64,000 nucleotides of DNA from Clostridiales bacterium UBA1701 (lineage in GTDB: Bacteria; Bacillota; Clostridia; Oscillospirales; Oscillospiraceae): positions 1 through 64,000 of the forward strand of contig DCJL01000032.1 in NCBI GenBank assembly GCA_002320035.1, given 5' to 3'. Below the pieces are notes generated by a model, which was given only the letters and a program-made list of their open reading frames with translations, was not told the DNA's origin and searched no databases. The translations under genes were made by a program, and so were the position numbers. Positions 34,143 to 43,765 of the stretch are shown here, one piece after another (positions within the stretch are counted from its first letter, which is position 1; the number at the start of each line of letters is the position of its first letter).

Positions 34143-36446
34143 GTGAGCGCTCTGAGAAAGCTTGCGGCGGCGTCCGTTTCCTTTTCTGCGGCAGTTTTTG
34201 CGGCCAACTACATTTTATCCCCCTCCTCGCTGCCAATAGCGGCGGTGATCGCCGCGACACTTGGGACGGGCCTGATTTTCCTAAGAAGAAAATGGCTCCG
34301 GGGGACCATAATCGTGCTGTTTGCTTTCTCGGCGGGGCTTGGCGCTTTTTACGCGCAATACCTCCGATGTGCGCTGCCTGCCAAAGAACTGGAAGGGCAG
34401 ACAGCGGAACTCTCCTGCACGCTATTGGATTATCCCACCGTCTATGATGATTATTGCCGTGTGCGCGTCAGGATAGAAAACGGCGGAGCCCGGGGCTTGG
34501 AGGCACTGGTTTTTGACAGCGGCATGGAGCTTGCCGAAGCGGAACCGGGACAGAAAATGAGCTTTACCGGCCGACTTTCCGCGGCTGATGTGAGATATGG
34601 CGAAGACTACGACTATTATAACTCCCGGGATATCTATCTGACGGCAAGCGTTAAGTCCGGCCTGATTCTCAGCGAGGGAAAGTTCGGGCTGTGTTTTATC
34701 CCCGCAAGAGTGAACAGGGCTTTTACCGACCTTGTCGGACAGCTTTTTCCGGAGGATACCAGGGGGTTTATGAAATCGCTTATGTTGGGGGATAAAACGG
34801 AGCTCTACAAGGACGCGGCTCTGTATACCGCTATGAGCCGGGCAGGTTTCATGCATGTGGCGGCGGTCTCGGGGATGCATATCGCCTTTCTTGTGGGCCT
34901 GCTTCAGCTTCTGCTCGGCGCGGGCAGAAAAAGCTCGGTTTTCTGCATTGTCCTGGTCTGGCTCTTTGTGCTTGTGACGGGGTCAAGCCCCTCGGCCCTC
35001 AGAGCCGGCTTTATGCAGAGCTTTCTGCTGCTGGCTCCAGTGTTCCGCCGGGAGAACGACCCCTTGACCTCCCTCTCTTTTGCGCTGGCCCTGATTTTGC
35101 TTATGAATCCCTACGCGGCCGGCAGTGTGAGCCTGCAGCTCTCCTTTACGGCCATGGCGGGTATAATGTGCCTGGCGGGGCCGATTACAAAGGCATTGAC
35201 AGGCCACCTGCCAAGGAACCTTTTCAGAAAACCGGTTGGCTACCTGCTAGGCATAGTCGGCGTCTCGCTGGCGGTTATGGTCTTTACCCTGCCGCTTATG
35301 GCCATCCATTTTGGCTATGTGTCCCTGCTCTCGCCTCTGGCCAATATGCTGGGGCTTTGGGCGGTTTCCCTGTGTTTCTGCGGCGGTTTTGCGGCGGCCG
35401 CCCTTGGAGCGCTGATACCTACGGCGGGTGCGGCGGCCGCCTGGCTTGTGTCATGGCCGGCAAGATATATCTTCCTGCTTGCCAAAACGGTGTCCGCACT
35501 GCCTTTTGCGGCTGTGTATCTCAAGTCCGGCTTTGGGGGAGCATGGCTTTTGTTCTGTTATCTGCTGTTTGGCCTTTCTCTTGTAAGCCGGGCAGACCGG
35601 CGCATAAGATTGCTGCTACCCGCCGGCCTGGCGGCGCTGTCTCTGGCGCTGACGCTGCTGGTTCCCAGAGCCTGTTACCGTGCGGCGGGCGCTGTTTTCA
35701 CGGCTCTGGATGTGGGCCAGGGCCAATGCCTCAGTGTTTTCTCCGGGGACAGCACCCTGATGGTGGACTGCGGCGGAACCGGCAGCCTTGACAGGGCGGG
35801 CGAGACCGCCGGGGCTTATCTCTGCATGGCGGGAAGAAGCAAAATTGACCTCCTTTTGCTTACGCACCTCCATGCGGACCACGCAAACGGCGTTGAGACC
35901 CTTCTTGAGATGTGCCCCGTCGAGAAAATAATCATGCCCGAAAATCCCAACGACGAGGATGGGCTGTTGGACGAAGTGTGTAGAGCCGCGGCAAGGCATG
36001 GAACGGAGATCGAATACCTTTCCACTGACAAAGAAATTGAATTGGGAGGGATCCGCCTCCGGCTCTTTGCCCCGGGCGGGGCCGGGGATGAGAACGAGCG
36101 ATGCCTCATGGCGCTTGTCTCCGCAGGGGGCTATGACATGCTCGTTACCGGGGACGGCTCCAAAAGCGCGGAACAGGAGCTGATTAAGAATCACGATATT
36201 TCCGGCGTGGAGCTGCTGATCGCCGGACATCACGGCTCCAGATATTCCTGCGGCGGAGATTTTCTCAGGGCCATCGGCGGTGAGACCGCTGTGGTCAGCA
36301 CAGGCTATAATACATTCGGCCACCCGACTTACGAAACACTTGAACGCCTGCACGCTTACGGGTATACTATTCTCAGAACCGATTTGAACGGAACCATTGA
36401 AATACGGATAGGAAAAGACTATGGCCAGGAAAAACAGCAGAGATGA
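34143..36446 (+). CDS. comEC: DNA internalization competence protein ComEC/Rec2
   Basis: A polytopic protein of 767 residues: two N-terminal helices, an OB-like domain (about 60-190), the competence membrane domain (about 200-490, GFMHVAAVSGMHIAFLVG motif), and a C-terminal MBL domain. The MBL domain has THLHADHANGVE and GHHGSRYSC motifs. It forms the channel that brings single-stranded DNA into the cell. Start: GTG at 34143 directly abuts GGGAG, so spacing is poor. CTG at 34152 has ideal spacing but is a rare start. Confidence 0.92.
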   Translation: MSALRKLAAASVSFSAAVFAANYILSPSSLPIAAVIAATLGTGLIFLRRKWLRGTIIVLFAFSAGLGAFYAQYLRCALPAKELEGQTAELSCTLLDYPTVYDDYCRVRVRIENGGARGLEALVFDSGMELAEAEPGQKMSFTGRLSAADVRYGEDYDYYNSRDIYLTASVKSGLILSEGKFGLCFIPARVNRAFTDLVGQLFPEDTRGFMKSLMLGDKTELYKDAALYTAMSRAGFMHVAAVSGMHIAFLVGLLQLLLGAGRKSSVFCIVLVWLFVLVTGSSPSALRAGFMQSFLLLAPVFRRENDPLTSLSFALALILLMNPYAAGSVSLQLSFTAMAGIMCLAGPITKALTGHLPRNLFRKPVGYLLGIVGVSLAVMVFTLPLMAIHFGYVSLLSPLANMLGLWAVSLCFCGGFAAAALGALIPTAGAAAAWLVSWPARYIFLLAKTVSALPFAAVYLKSGFGGAWLLFCYLLFGLSLVSRADRRIRLLLPAGLAALSLALTLLVPRACYRAAGAVFTALDVGQGQCLSVFSGDSTLMVDCGGTGSLDRAGETAGAYLCMAGRSKIDLLLLTHLHADHANGVETLLEMCPVEKIIMPENPNDEDGLLDEVCRAAARHGTEIEYLSTDKEIELGGIRLRLFAPGGAGDENERCLMALVSAGGYDMLVTGDGSKSAEQELIKNHDISGVELLIAGHHGSRYSCGGDFLRAIGGETAVVSTGYNTFGHPTYETLERLHAYGYTILRTDLNGTIEIRIGKDYGQEKQQR

Positions 36447-36453
36447 GGAAAAA

Positions 36454-37476
36454 ATGAATTATCCGGCAGAGCTTCGCCGCCTAAAGGAGGAGGGCCCCCA
36501 GCGGCTCTACCTGCTTTGGGGGCCGGAGGATTATCTGCGGGAGCAGTATCTGGCCCAGCTCAAAAAGCGCTGCCTACCGGAAGGGGAGGACAGCTTCAGC
36601 TACAAGCGCCTGGACGGACCGGAGCTTGACCGGCAAGAACTGGTCGGCGCCATTGACGCGGTGCCCTTCATGACGGAGCGAAGTTTCGTGGAAATCAGAG
36701 ACGCGGAACTGAACCGTCTCAAAGAGCCGGAAAAATATATGGCAGTTTTTTCCGATATCCCCGAATACTGCACCGTTTGCCTTGTTCAGAGCGCCCAGTT
36801 TGAACCGGACGGCAGGCTTAAGCTCATCAAGACCCTGCGGAGCGTGGCAAGAGAGCTTAAATTTACCCAACAGTCCCAGGGGATGCTCATTGACTGGATC
36901 ATTCGCCGCTTTGCGGCGGCGGGAAAGAGCGTGGAACTGGAAGCGGCCCAGAGGCTTATGTTCATAAGCGGAGATCTTATGAGCAGGCTGATTCCTGAAA
37001 TTGAAAAAATTGCCGCCTTTGCCAAGGGCGAACGGGTGACGGCAGCCGATGTGGAAGCGGTGGCTAACCATATCCCTGAGGCTGTGATTTTTGACATGAC
37101 GGATTTTATTTCCCAGAAAAAGTACAATACTGCCGCCTCCGTTCTGGCGGAGCTTCTGGCGGATAAAAACAATGAGCCCATACCCATGCTGGCCATGCTT
37201 GGCCTGCAGATGAGGAAGCTTTATACTGCCCGCCTTGCCATCGAGCGGGAACTGGGGGCAAAGTTTGTGATGGAGGTATGCTCCATAAAGCATGAATTTA
37301 TCGCAAAAAAGCTCATAAACTCCGCCCGGGGCTTCAGCCTCGGCCAGCTCAGGCGGGCGGTAGCGCTCTGCGCCGAGGCGGATTATAAAATGAAAAGCAG
37401 CTCTCTGGATGGCAGAGAGCTGCTGAAGGAAACAGTGATGCGAATCGCGGCGGGAGAGACGGATGCGGAGCGTTAG
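36454..37476 (+). CDS. holA: DNA polymerase III subunit delta
   Basis: A clamp-loader subunit of 340 residues. The N-terminal domain has LYLLWGPEDYLREQYLAQLK with a degenerate P-loop, followed by the delta middle domain and the C-terminal helical collar domain. HolA opens the sliding clamp during loading. The ATG at 36454 has GATGAGG upstream and starts eight bases after the comEC stop. The earlier ATG at 36421 lies inside comEC. The comEC-holA order is common in Firmicutes. Confidence 0.92.
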   Translation: MNYPAELRRLKEEGPQRLYLLWGPEDYLREQYLAQLKKRCLPEGEDSFSYKRLDGPELDRQELVGAIDAVPFMTERSFVEIRDAELNRLKEPEKYMAVFSDIPEYCTVCLVQSAQFEPDGRLKLIKTLRSVARELKFTQQSQGMLIDWIIRRFAAAGKSVELEAAQRLMFISGDLMSRLIPEIEKIAAFAKGERVTAADVEAVANHIPEAVIFDMTDFISQKKYNTAASVLAELLADKNNEPIPMLAMLGLQMRKLYTARLAIERELGAKFVMEVCSIKHEFIAKKLINSARGFSLGQLRRAVALCAEADYKMKSSSLDGRELLKETVMRIAAGETDAER

Positions 37477-38128
37477 GGAAGTGATCGTGGTGGAGGGCAG
37501 GTATGACAAGAACGCCCTGAGCCAGGTGGTGGACGCGGTGATCATCGAGACTTCCGGCTTTGGCATCTTCAACAACCGCCAGAAGCAGAAGCTGCTGCGC
37601 GCACTGGCCCAGGCCCGCGGCCTTGTGGTCATGACCGATTCCGACGGGGCAGGATTTGTTATCCGAAATTTTATTAAGTCCTGTGTTGACCCAAAGCTCG
37701 TAAAACATGCCTATATTCCGGACGTTTCCGGCAAGGAACGGCGGAAAAGCGCGCCTTCAAAGGAGGGAAAGCTGGGCGTGGAGGGAATGCGGCCCCAGAT
37801 CTTGCTGGACGCGCTGATCCGCGCCGGTGCTGTCATTGACGGAGAAGAGACCGGGGCTGGGGAGGGGCGCATAAGCAAGGCGGACTTTTATTCCCTTGGC
37901 CTCAGCGGCAGGGAGGGCAGCCGGGAAAAACGGGCTGCGCTCATAAAGCGCCTTGACCTGCCGGAGCGGCTCACGGCGGACGCGCTTTTGGATGTGCTCA
38001 ACGCGCTGATGAGCCGGGAGGAATTTATCAATCTTCAGCTCTGCGCGTCTTCGATGAAAACAGACAACAGCACCGATATGAGCAGCAGCGCCTGCCCTGT
38101 CTCGTTCAGTGCCACGGCCAAGCGGTAA
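37463..38128 (+). CDS. rnmV: Toprim protein, ribonuclease M5-like (DUF4093)
   Basis: A protein of 221 residues. An N-terminal Toprim fold with VVEGRYDKNAL (catalytic Glu) and the DSDGAGFVIRNFI Asp motif is followed by the DUF4093 region (HAYIPDVSG...KEGKLGVEGM). RNase M5 removes the last bases of precursor 5S rRNA together with ribosomal protein L18. It overlaps the holA stop by 14 bases. Its 3' 94 bases overlap, on the other strand, the gene at 38035-38289. Confidence 0.85.
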   Translation: MRSVREVIVVEGRYDKNALSQVVDAVIIETSGFGIFNNRQKQKLLRALAQARGLVVMTDSDGAGFVIRNFIKSCVDPKLVKHAYIPDVSGKERRKSAPSKEGKLGVEGMRPQILLDALIRAGAVIDGEETGAGEGRISKADFYSLGLSGREGSREKRAALIKRLDLPERLTADALLDVLNALMSREEFINLQLCASSMKTDNSTDMSSSACPVSFSATAKR

Positions 38129-38289
38129 AGCGCATAATTTTCATACATGCTGCCGCCCCATTCCAGAAGCAGGGCAAAGGAGCAGATGAGGAGCAGGCAG
38201 CAGAGCTGAAGGCTGCGGATGAATATGTACCAGGCCAGGGGACACATGGAGAGCATTCGGTGCAGAACCGGCCTGAGTCTGAATTTCAT
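38035..38289 (-). CDS. Small membrane protein, antisense overlap with RNase M5-like gene
   Basis: A protein of 84 residues with two hydrophobic helices (about 21-43 and 57-79) separated by a short loop (EWGGSMYENYALYR). An excellent AGGAGGT site lies seven bases before the ATG at 38289, which is the main evidence that it is real. Its last 31 codons are antisense to the end of the RNase M5-like gene. The function is unknown. Confidence 0.65.
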   Translation of the reverse strand: MKFRLRPVLHRMLSMCPLAWYIFIRSLQLCCLLLICSFALLLEWGGSMYENYALYRLAVALNETGQALLLISVLLSVFIEDAQS

Positions 38290-38437
38290 AAAAAACCACC
38301 TCCTGTCGATTTTATACGGCGCGAGGCTTTACTTCAAGGCAAAGTTTTTTCCAGATGAAATATGAACAGTCAATTAAAACTTACGCAAAGTGCAGACAAG
38401 ACCGCAAGAAAGTGCTAAAATACTCTTTGCTCATCGG

Positions 38438-38476
38438 TAAAAACGCCGCCGTAAACCTGAAAGGCTTACGGCGGCG
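38438..38476 (-). terminator. Terminator of tRNA-Arg
   Basis: CGCCGCCGTAA (38444-38454) pairs perfectly with TTACGGCGGCG (38466-38476). On the minus strand the stem starts at the base next to the tRNA's CCA and is followed by TTTTTACC. Confidence 0.85.
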
Positions 38477-38553
38477 TGGCACTCCCGGCGCGATTCGAAC
38501 GCGCGACCTTCCGCTTAGGAGGCGGATGCTCTATCCTGCTGAGCTACGGAAGC
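38477..38553 (-). tRNA. tRNA-Arg (anticodon CCT)
   Basis: The minus strand folds into a complete cloverleaf. The acceptor stem is GCTTCCG with CGGGAGT, the D arm GCTC/GAGC, the anticodon stem TCCGC/GCGGA with loop CTCCTAA (anticodon CCT, reads AGG), and the T arm GCGCG/CGCGC with TTCGAAT. CCA is encoded at 38479-38477. Length 77 bases. Confidence 0.96.
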
Positions 38554-38631
38554 ATATCTCTGGACAGCTTTACTATTTTACCGCAGTTTCGCTGCCCTGT
38601 CAATAAATACTTGGCCATGGAAGGGAATACA

Positions 38632-41550
38632 ATGCTAAAACTAAAGGACATAAACAAGGATTATCTTTCCGGAGAAACCACCGTCCACGCGCTCAGAGGC
38701 ATAGACCTGGAGTTTCGCGAAAGCGAATTTGTGGCCATTCTTGGTCACTCCGGCTGCGGCAAGACAACGCTTTTGAACATCATCGGCGGGCTTGACCAGT
38801 ACAGCTCAGGCGATCTTGTTATAAACGGGAAATCCACCAAAAATTTCAGCGATGCGGACTGGGATGCTTACAGGAACCACTCCATCGGCTTTGTTTTCCA
38901 GTCCTATAACCTTATTCCGCACCAGACGGTGCTTGCGAATGTAGAGCTGGCGCTGACTCTGTCGGGCGTTGCCCCGGCGGAACGGCGGCAGAGGGCTGTT
39001 GAGGCTTTGGAAAAGGTGGGGCTGGGCGATCAGATCCATAAAAAGCCCAATCAGATGTCCGGCGGCCAGATGCAGCGCGTCGCGATTGCCCGGGCGCTGG
39101 TGAACGATCCGGATATTCTCCTGGCGGATGAGCCAACCGGCGCTCTGGACTCGGACACCTCCGTGCAGATTATGGAAATCCTCAAGGAAATTTCCCGGGA
39201 TAAGCTCATAATCATGGTGACGCATAACCCGGAACTGGCCGCCGGCTATGCCGGGCGCGTTATCCGCCTTAAGGATGGGCGCATAACCGATGACAGCGCG
39301 CCATACAGCTCCGAAAGGGAATCGCTTCCGCCCGCGGGAAAGACCCGCAAAACCTCAATGAGCTTTCTTACAGCCCTGGCCCTCTCCACCAATAATCTGC
39401 TGACCAAAAAAGCCCGCACCATTCTCACAGCCTTTGCCGGGAGCATCGGCATTATAGGCATAGCCCTTATCATGTCCCTCTCCAACGGCATTCAGAATTA
39501 TATTGACAAAGTCCAGAAGGATACCCTCTCCAGCTACCCCATCACCATTCAGGCCGAGAGCATGGACATGACGGGCATGATGAGTTCCCTCATGGGTGTA
39601 CACGCCGAGGCAGCGGAGAACAAGCATGATAAGGACGCGGTGTATTCCAGCACCATCATGTATGATCTTATGAACTCCATGGTCTCCGCCGAAAAGGAAA
39701 CCAACAATCTCAAGGCATTCAAAGCCTATATTGAAAGCGAAAACAGCGAGATATCCCAGTATGTCAGCACCATTCAGTATTCCTACGATTTTGACATGAA
39801 TATATACGCGGAGGATCCGGAGGGAGCCATTGTCAAGACGGATATAGTCGAGCTCCTGCAAAACACCATGAGTGCCACCTATGGCGGGGATTACAGCTCT
39901 TTCTTTTCCACCTACGGCTCTTATTACTCTGTTGCAAACGTCTGGCAGGAAATGCTCCCCGGAGAACACGGCGAGGCCATAAACCCGCTGCTCAAGGAGC
40001 AGTATGACCTGCTCTACGGCGCCTGGCCCGATGAATACGACGAGACTGTTCTGGTGGTTGATAAGAACAACGAGATATCCGACATGGTTCTGTACTCTCT
40101 TGGCCTTAAATCCAGCAGCAGCATTACCGAAGATATGCAGGCTTTTATTGCCCAGAAGACAGTAGAAAACCAGAGCGAGAGCTGGAGCTACGAAGAACTG
40201 TGCGGCAAAAGCTTCCGCTACATTTTCCCTGCCGATCAGTATGCGCTGGATGAGGAGACGGGGGCATACATTAACCTGGCCGAAGAAGAGCTGGGACTGC
40301 GGACGCTCTATAAAAACGGCCTTGAACTCAAGGTGGTGGGCATAATCCGCCAGAATGAGGATGCCGTCTCGGGTATGATGACCGGGGCAATCGGTTACAC
40401 GCACGCGCTGGTGGAATATATTATGGAGCAGGCGGAGGCGAAGGAGCTTGTAAAGGCTCAGCTTGCCGATCCCAGCAAGGAGGTCTTTACCGGCCTGCCT
40501 TTCCTTGACCGGGAGGACGAGGCGCTGACAAAGGACAAAAAGACCCAGGCCGCCAAAGACTATATTGCCGCCGCTACCCAGAAGGAGTTGGCGGAGCTGT
40601 ATGTGAAATATATGAGCGAGCCGGAGGAAAGTTATATTCAGGAGCTTATTGACGAGCAAATGGAGGGCACCAAACGGGCGGACATTGAGAAAATGGTTCT
40701 GGACTATTACCCGGAATATGCCTCCATGCTTGACCAGATGGACGATGAGACGCTCTTTGATTATGTGGGCCAGATGATGGGCCAGCAGATAAAAGAGCAG
40801 TACGCCGTCCAGATGCAGGCCCTGTACCGCAGTCTTTCCGATGCGGAGCTGGCGGAGGACTTTTCCCTGCTGGCCTTGGAGGACGCGGACTATCTCTGGA
40901 TATATGACAACGCCATGCCCCCGGTTTATTCCGAGAGCAGCCTGAAAGACACGCTGAAAAAGCTGGGCTATGTTGACCTTGACAGCCCCAGCGCGATAAA
41001 CATCTACGCCGCCACTTTTGAGGATAAGGACAACATTGCCGGAGCCATTGAAAATTATAACGCCTCAGTCTCGGAAGAGGATCAGATAGGCTATACGGAC
41101 ATGGTGGCCCTGCTTATGAGCTCCATTACCACCATTATAAATGTAATAAGCTATGTACTGATTGCCTTCGTGGCGATCTCCCTTGTGGTGTCCTCCATTA
41201 TGATCGGCATCATCACCTATATAAGCGTTTTGGAGCGCACGAAAGAGATCGGCATTCTCCGGGCCATCGGTGCATCGAAGAAAGATATTTCCCGGGTATT
41301 TAATGCGGAAACTTTCATAATCGGCTTTTCCGCCGGAGCCATCGGCATTATTATGACCCTGCTCCTGAATATTCCAATCAATGTCATTGTCCATGACCTG
41401 ACGGGGATATATTCCCTTAACGCTGCGCTGCCCTGGCAGGGGGCGCTGGGCCTTGTGATAATCAGCGTGCTGCTGACCTTTGTGGCGGGGCTTATCCCGT
41501 CGGGGCTTGCCGCCAAGAAGGACCCTGTTGAAGCGCTCAGAACGGAGTAA
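38632..41550 (+). CDS. ABC transporter, fused ATPase and FtsX/MacB-type permease
   Basis: A fusion of 972 residues. The N-terminal ATPase (about 1-225) has Walker A GHSGCGKTT, signature [15 protein letters not shown], Walker B LLADEPTGALD and H-loop MVTHNPE. The permease half starts with a membrane helix near 265-285, has a large extracytoplasmic region of roughly 530 residues, and ends with three helices (from INVISYVLIAFVAISLVVSS on). The architecture is that of MacB-like mechanotransmission exporters, not importers. The substrate may be a peptide or lipoprotein. The ATG at 38632 has GAAGGG upstream. The frame continues back over the tRNA, but that part is not a gene. Confidence 0.9.
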   Translation: MLKLKDINKDYLSGETTVHALRGIDLEFRESEFVAILGHSGCGKTTLLNIIGGLDQYSSGDLVINGKSTKNFSDADWDAYRNHSIGFVFQSYNLIPHQTVLANVELALTLSGVAPAERRQRAVEALEKVGLGDQIHKKPNQMSGGQMQRVAIARALVNDPDILLADEPTGALDSDTSVQIMEILKEISRDKLIIMVTHNPELAAGYAGRVIRLKDGRITDDSAPYSSERESLPPAGKTRKTSMSFLTALALSTNNLLTKKARTILTAFAGSIGIIGIALIMSLSNGIQNYIDKVQKDTLSSYPITIQAESMDMTGMMSSLMGVHAEAAENKHDKDAVYSSTIMYDLMNSMVSAEKETNNLKAFKAYIESENSEISQYVSTIQYSYDFDMNIYAEDPEGAIVKTDIVELLQNTMSATYGGDYSSFFSTYGSYYSVANVWQEMLPGEHGEAINPLLKEQYDLLYGAWPDEYDETVLVVDKNNEISDMVLYSLGLKSSSSITEDMQAFIAQKTVENQSESWSYEELCGKSFRYIFPADQYALDEETGAYINLAEEELGLRTLYKNGLELKVVGIIRQNEDAVSGMMTGAIGYTHALVEYIMEQAEAKELVKAQLADPSKEVFTGLPFLDREDEALTKDKKTQAAKDYIAAATQKELAELYVKYMSEPEESYIQELIDEQMEGTKRADIEKMVLDYYPEYASMLDQMDDETLFDYVGQMMGQQIKEQYAVQMQALYRSLSDAELAEDFSLLALEDADYLWIYDNAMPPVYSESSLKDTLKKLGYVDLDSPSAINIYAATFEDKDNIAGAIENYNASVSEEDQIGYTDMVALLMSSITTIINVISYVLIAFVAISLVVSSIMIGIITYISVLERTKEIGILRAIGASKKDISRVFNAETFIIGFSAGAIGIIMTLLLNIPINVIVHDLTGIYSLNAALPWQGALGLVIISVLLTFVAGLIPSGLAAKKDPVEALRTE

Positions 41551-41577
41551 AAAACAGAGAAAACGGGAGGAAAGACC

Positions 41578-42534
41578 ATGAAAACAGTTCTTGTTGTTAT
41601 TCCCGCTCAAAGCGGACACAGGGCAAAGCTTGAAGCAGCGGGGGAGGGCTGCACATTCCTGTACGCCTCGCCCGGTACGGTGACGGCGGAGCAGGTGGCC
41701 GGAGCGGATGTGATTATCGGCAACGTACCTGCGGCGCTTATAAAAGCTTCCCCCAGGCTGGGGCTTCTGCAGCTTAACTCCGCCGGGGCGGACGATTATA
41801 TCAAGCCCGGCATTCTGGCCCCAAAAACCATTCTTGCAAACGCCACCGGGGCCTACGGCAAGGCTGTGTCTGAGCATGCGCTGGCTCTTACGCTTATGCT
41901 TATAAAAAAGCTGCACCTTTACCGGGACGAACAGCGAAAGGCAAACTGGGCGGACGAGGGCAGGGTCGGCTCCATAGCCGATTCCGTGGTCGCAGTTGTG
42001 GGTCTCGGTGATATCGGCCTGCGCTATGCCCGCATGGCCAAGGCGCTGGGGGCCTACACCATCGGCGTAAAGCGCCGGGCCGGAGCCTGTCCCGAGGGGG
42101 TGGACGAATTATATGCCGATGACGGGCTGGACAAGGTTCTCGTGCGGGCGGATATCATCGCCTCTTTCCTGCCGGGAAACGGAGCCACAACGCACCTGTA
42201 TAACGAGGCGCGATTTAAAATAATGAAGCCTTCGGCCATTTTTATCAACTGCGGCCGGGGCGGCGCCGTTGACAGCGAGGCTCTTTATAAGGCCCTCAGC
42301 ACCGGCGGAATCGCCTCTGCCGGGTTGGATGTGACGGAGCTTGAGCCCCTGCCTCCCGAAAGCCCGCTCTGGTCCCTGAAAAATCTTGTGATAACTCCTC
42401 ATGTATCCGGCGGTTTTCACCTTCCGGAAACTTTCGAGCGCATTGTGGATATTGCAGCCGAAAACCTCTCCGCCTATCTTCAGGGCCGGGAGCTGAAAAA
42501 CATTGTGGATTTTGAGACCGGATATAGGAAGTGA
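41578..42534 (+). CDS. D-isomer specific 2-hydroxyacid dehydrogenase
   Basis: A dehydrogenase of 318 residues. The NAD-binding motif VVGLGDIGLRYARMAKALG is near 141, and the family catalytic set is present: Arg in NCGRGGAVD, Glu in DVTELEPLP and His in ITPHVSGGF. It would reduce a 2-keto acid to the D-hydroxy acid or the reverse. The substrate is not determined. GGGAGG precedes the ATG. It follows the ABC fusion by 27 bases and may share its transcript. A strong terminator follows. Confidence 0.9.
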   Translation: MKTVLVVIPAQSGHRAKLEAAGEGCTFLYASPGTVTAEQVAGADVIIGNVPAALIKASPRLGLLQLNSAGADDYIKPGILAPKTILANATGAYGKAVSEHALALTLMLIKKLHLYRDEQRKANWADEGRVGSIADSVVAVVGLGDIGLRYARMAKALGAYTIGVKRRAGACPEGVDELYADDGLDKVLVRADIIASFLPGNGATTHLYNEARFKIMKPSAIFINCGRGGAVDSEALYKALSTGGIASAGLDVTELEPLPPESPLWSLKNLVITPHVSGGFHLPETFERIVDIAAENLSAYLQGRELKNIVDFETGYRK

Positions 42535-42544
42535 TTTTTTGAAC

Positions 42545-42578
42545 AAAAACCTGTCCCCCGAAAAGGGGACAGGTTTTT
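42545..42578. terminator. Terminator after hydroxyacid dehydrogenase
   Basis: AAAAACCTGTCCCC (42545-42558) pairs perfectly with GGGGACAGGTTTTT (42565-42578), a textbook hairpin usable on both strands. Confidence 0.92.
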
Positions 42579-42663
42579 GCCCTGTGCGGGGACTGGAGTC
42601 TTAAGGGCCGCTGAGAGAGCTCCTTTTAACCAAATGACGGAAGCGGCCGCCTCGAAAAGAGAA

Positions 42664-42700
42664 AGATCCCTCCGCCGCATTGAAGACAGCGGAGGGCGGT
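42664..42700 (-). terminator. Terminator of the epimerase gene
   Basis: CCCTCCGC (42668-42675) pairs with GCGGAGGG (42689-42696). On the minus strand the stem is followed by ATCTTTCTCTTTTC, just beyond the epimerase stop. Confidence 0.6.
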
Positions 42701-42710
42701 TTCTGTAAAA

Positions 42711-43721
42711 TCAGGCCTTAAGCTTGATCTTTTTCGTTTTCACAAGCCAGCGCACCATGTCACGGAGAGTCAGGCTCAGCGCCCGGGGGCGATAGCCCAG
42801 CTCGCGGGTGGCCCGGTCGTGTGAGAAGGCGGAATTGCTGGAGAGGGTGTAGACGGAATAAGGGGTAAGGAAAGGGGGCTCCTTCTTCTTTAGGCTTATC
42901 TTTTCGCAGAGGGGTGCGGCCAGTTTTACAAGGGATAGCGGCACACAAAGACGGATCTTCCGTCCGCGGACGATCTTCTGCACGCCGCTGAGAATTTCAC
43001 GGACGCTGGCATAGCGGTTGGAGAGAATATAGCACTCGCCCGGCCGGCCCTTTTCGGTACAGGCGAGAATGCCGTCCGCCACATCCCGAACATCCACAAA
43101 ATCATAGCCTCCGGAGACGCCTACCGGGAGCCTGCCCCGGCAGTAGGAGATAATGGTCCCGGTTATGCTGCCAATGCCGTGGTCATAGGGGCCGATGATT
43201 CCCGAGGGGTGGACTACGCTCACATTGAAGCCCTGCTCCGCCAGCTCCAGCACATAGGCCGTAGCCGCGGCTTTGCTCTTGGCATAGCTGCCTACCACAA
43301 GCTTTGGAGAGAAGCGCCGGGTCTCGCAAATGGCGTTGCCCTGAGGTTTTTCCGGAATGGCATGAACAGAGCTTACATACACGGTTTTTGAGACGCCGCT
43401 CTCCATGGCAAGCTCCATTATATTCTTTGTGCCCTCCACATTGACACGCCATAGCCTCTCATCTGCCCCGGAAGTAATCGACACTACCCCGGCGCAGTGA
43501 ATAAGGCAGGCTTTGCTCATATCTCCGGCAAAAAGGGGACGCAGAGAGTCTCTGTCCTCTACGGAGCCCAGCACAAGCTCAAGATTTTTCGGCAGGGCCT
43601 TATCATATTTCCTCCCCGGCCGCACCAGGGCCCGCACTCTTTTCCCCCCGGCCAAAAGCTTTCTCAGCACGGTGTTGCCCAGGTAGCCGGTGCCGCCGGT
43701 GAGAAGATATATATCATACAT
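42711..43721 (-). CDS. NAD-dependent epimerase/dehydratase family protein
   Basis: An extended short-chain dehydrogenase of 336 residues. The nucleotide motif LTGGTGYLGNTVLRKLL is at 7-23, with VYVSSVHAIP and the catalytic pair in SYAKSKAAATAYV (YxxxK). It resembles dihydroflavonol-4-reductase-like and 3-beta-HSD-like branches acting on sugars, steroids or similar alcohols; the substrate is unknown. The ATG at 43721 has GGAGG eight bases upstream, so the TTG at 43736 is not used. It is divergent from a TetR regulator that probably controls it. Confidence 0.87.
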   Translation of the reverse strand: MYDIYLLTGGTGYLGNTVLRKLLAGGKRVRALVRPGRKYDKALPKNLELVLGSVEDRDSLRPLFAGDMSKACLIHCAGVVSITSGADERLWRVNVEGTKNIMELAMESGVSKTVYVSSVHAIPEKPQGNAICETRRFSPKLVVGSYAKSKAAATAYVLELAEQGFNVSVVHPSGIIGPYDHGIGSITGTIISYCRGRLPVGVSGGYDFVDVRDVADGILACTEKGRPGECYILSNRYASVREILSGVQKIVRGRKIRLCVPLSLVKLAAPLCEKISLKKKEPPFLTPYSVYTLSSNSAFSHDRATRELGYRPRALSLTLRDMVRWLVKTKKIKLKA

Positions 43722-43765
43722 ATTATCCGCCTCCAATCGACAGATGTTGAAATTCTTTCATCTAT

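Noticed and set aside
38476..38631. Upstream extension of the ABC fusion gene to 38476
   Set aside because: It would translate the antisense of tRNA-Arg. A ribosome site before 38632 marks the true start.
39355..40659. A 434-codon open frame on the minus strand inside the ABC fusion gene
   Set aside because: It is a shadow of the GC-rich coding frame on the other strand, without a start signal or recognisable domains.
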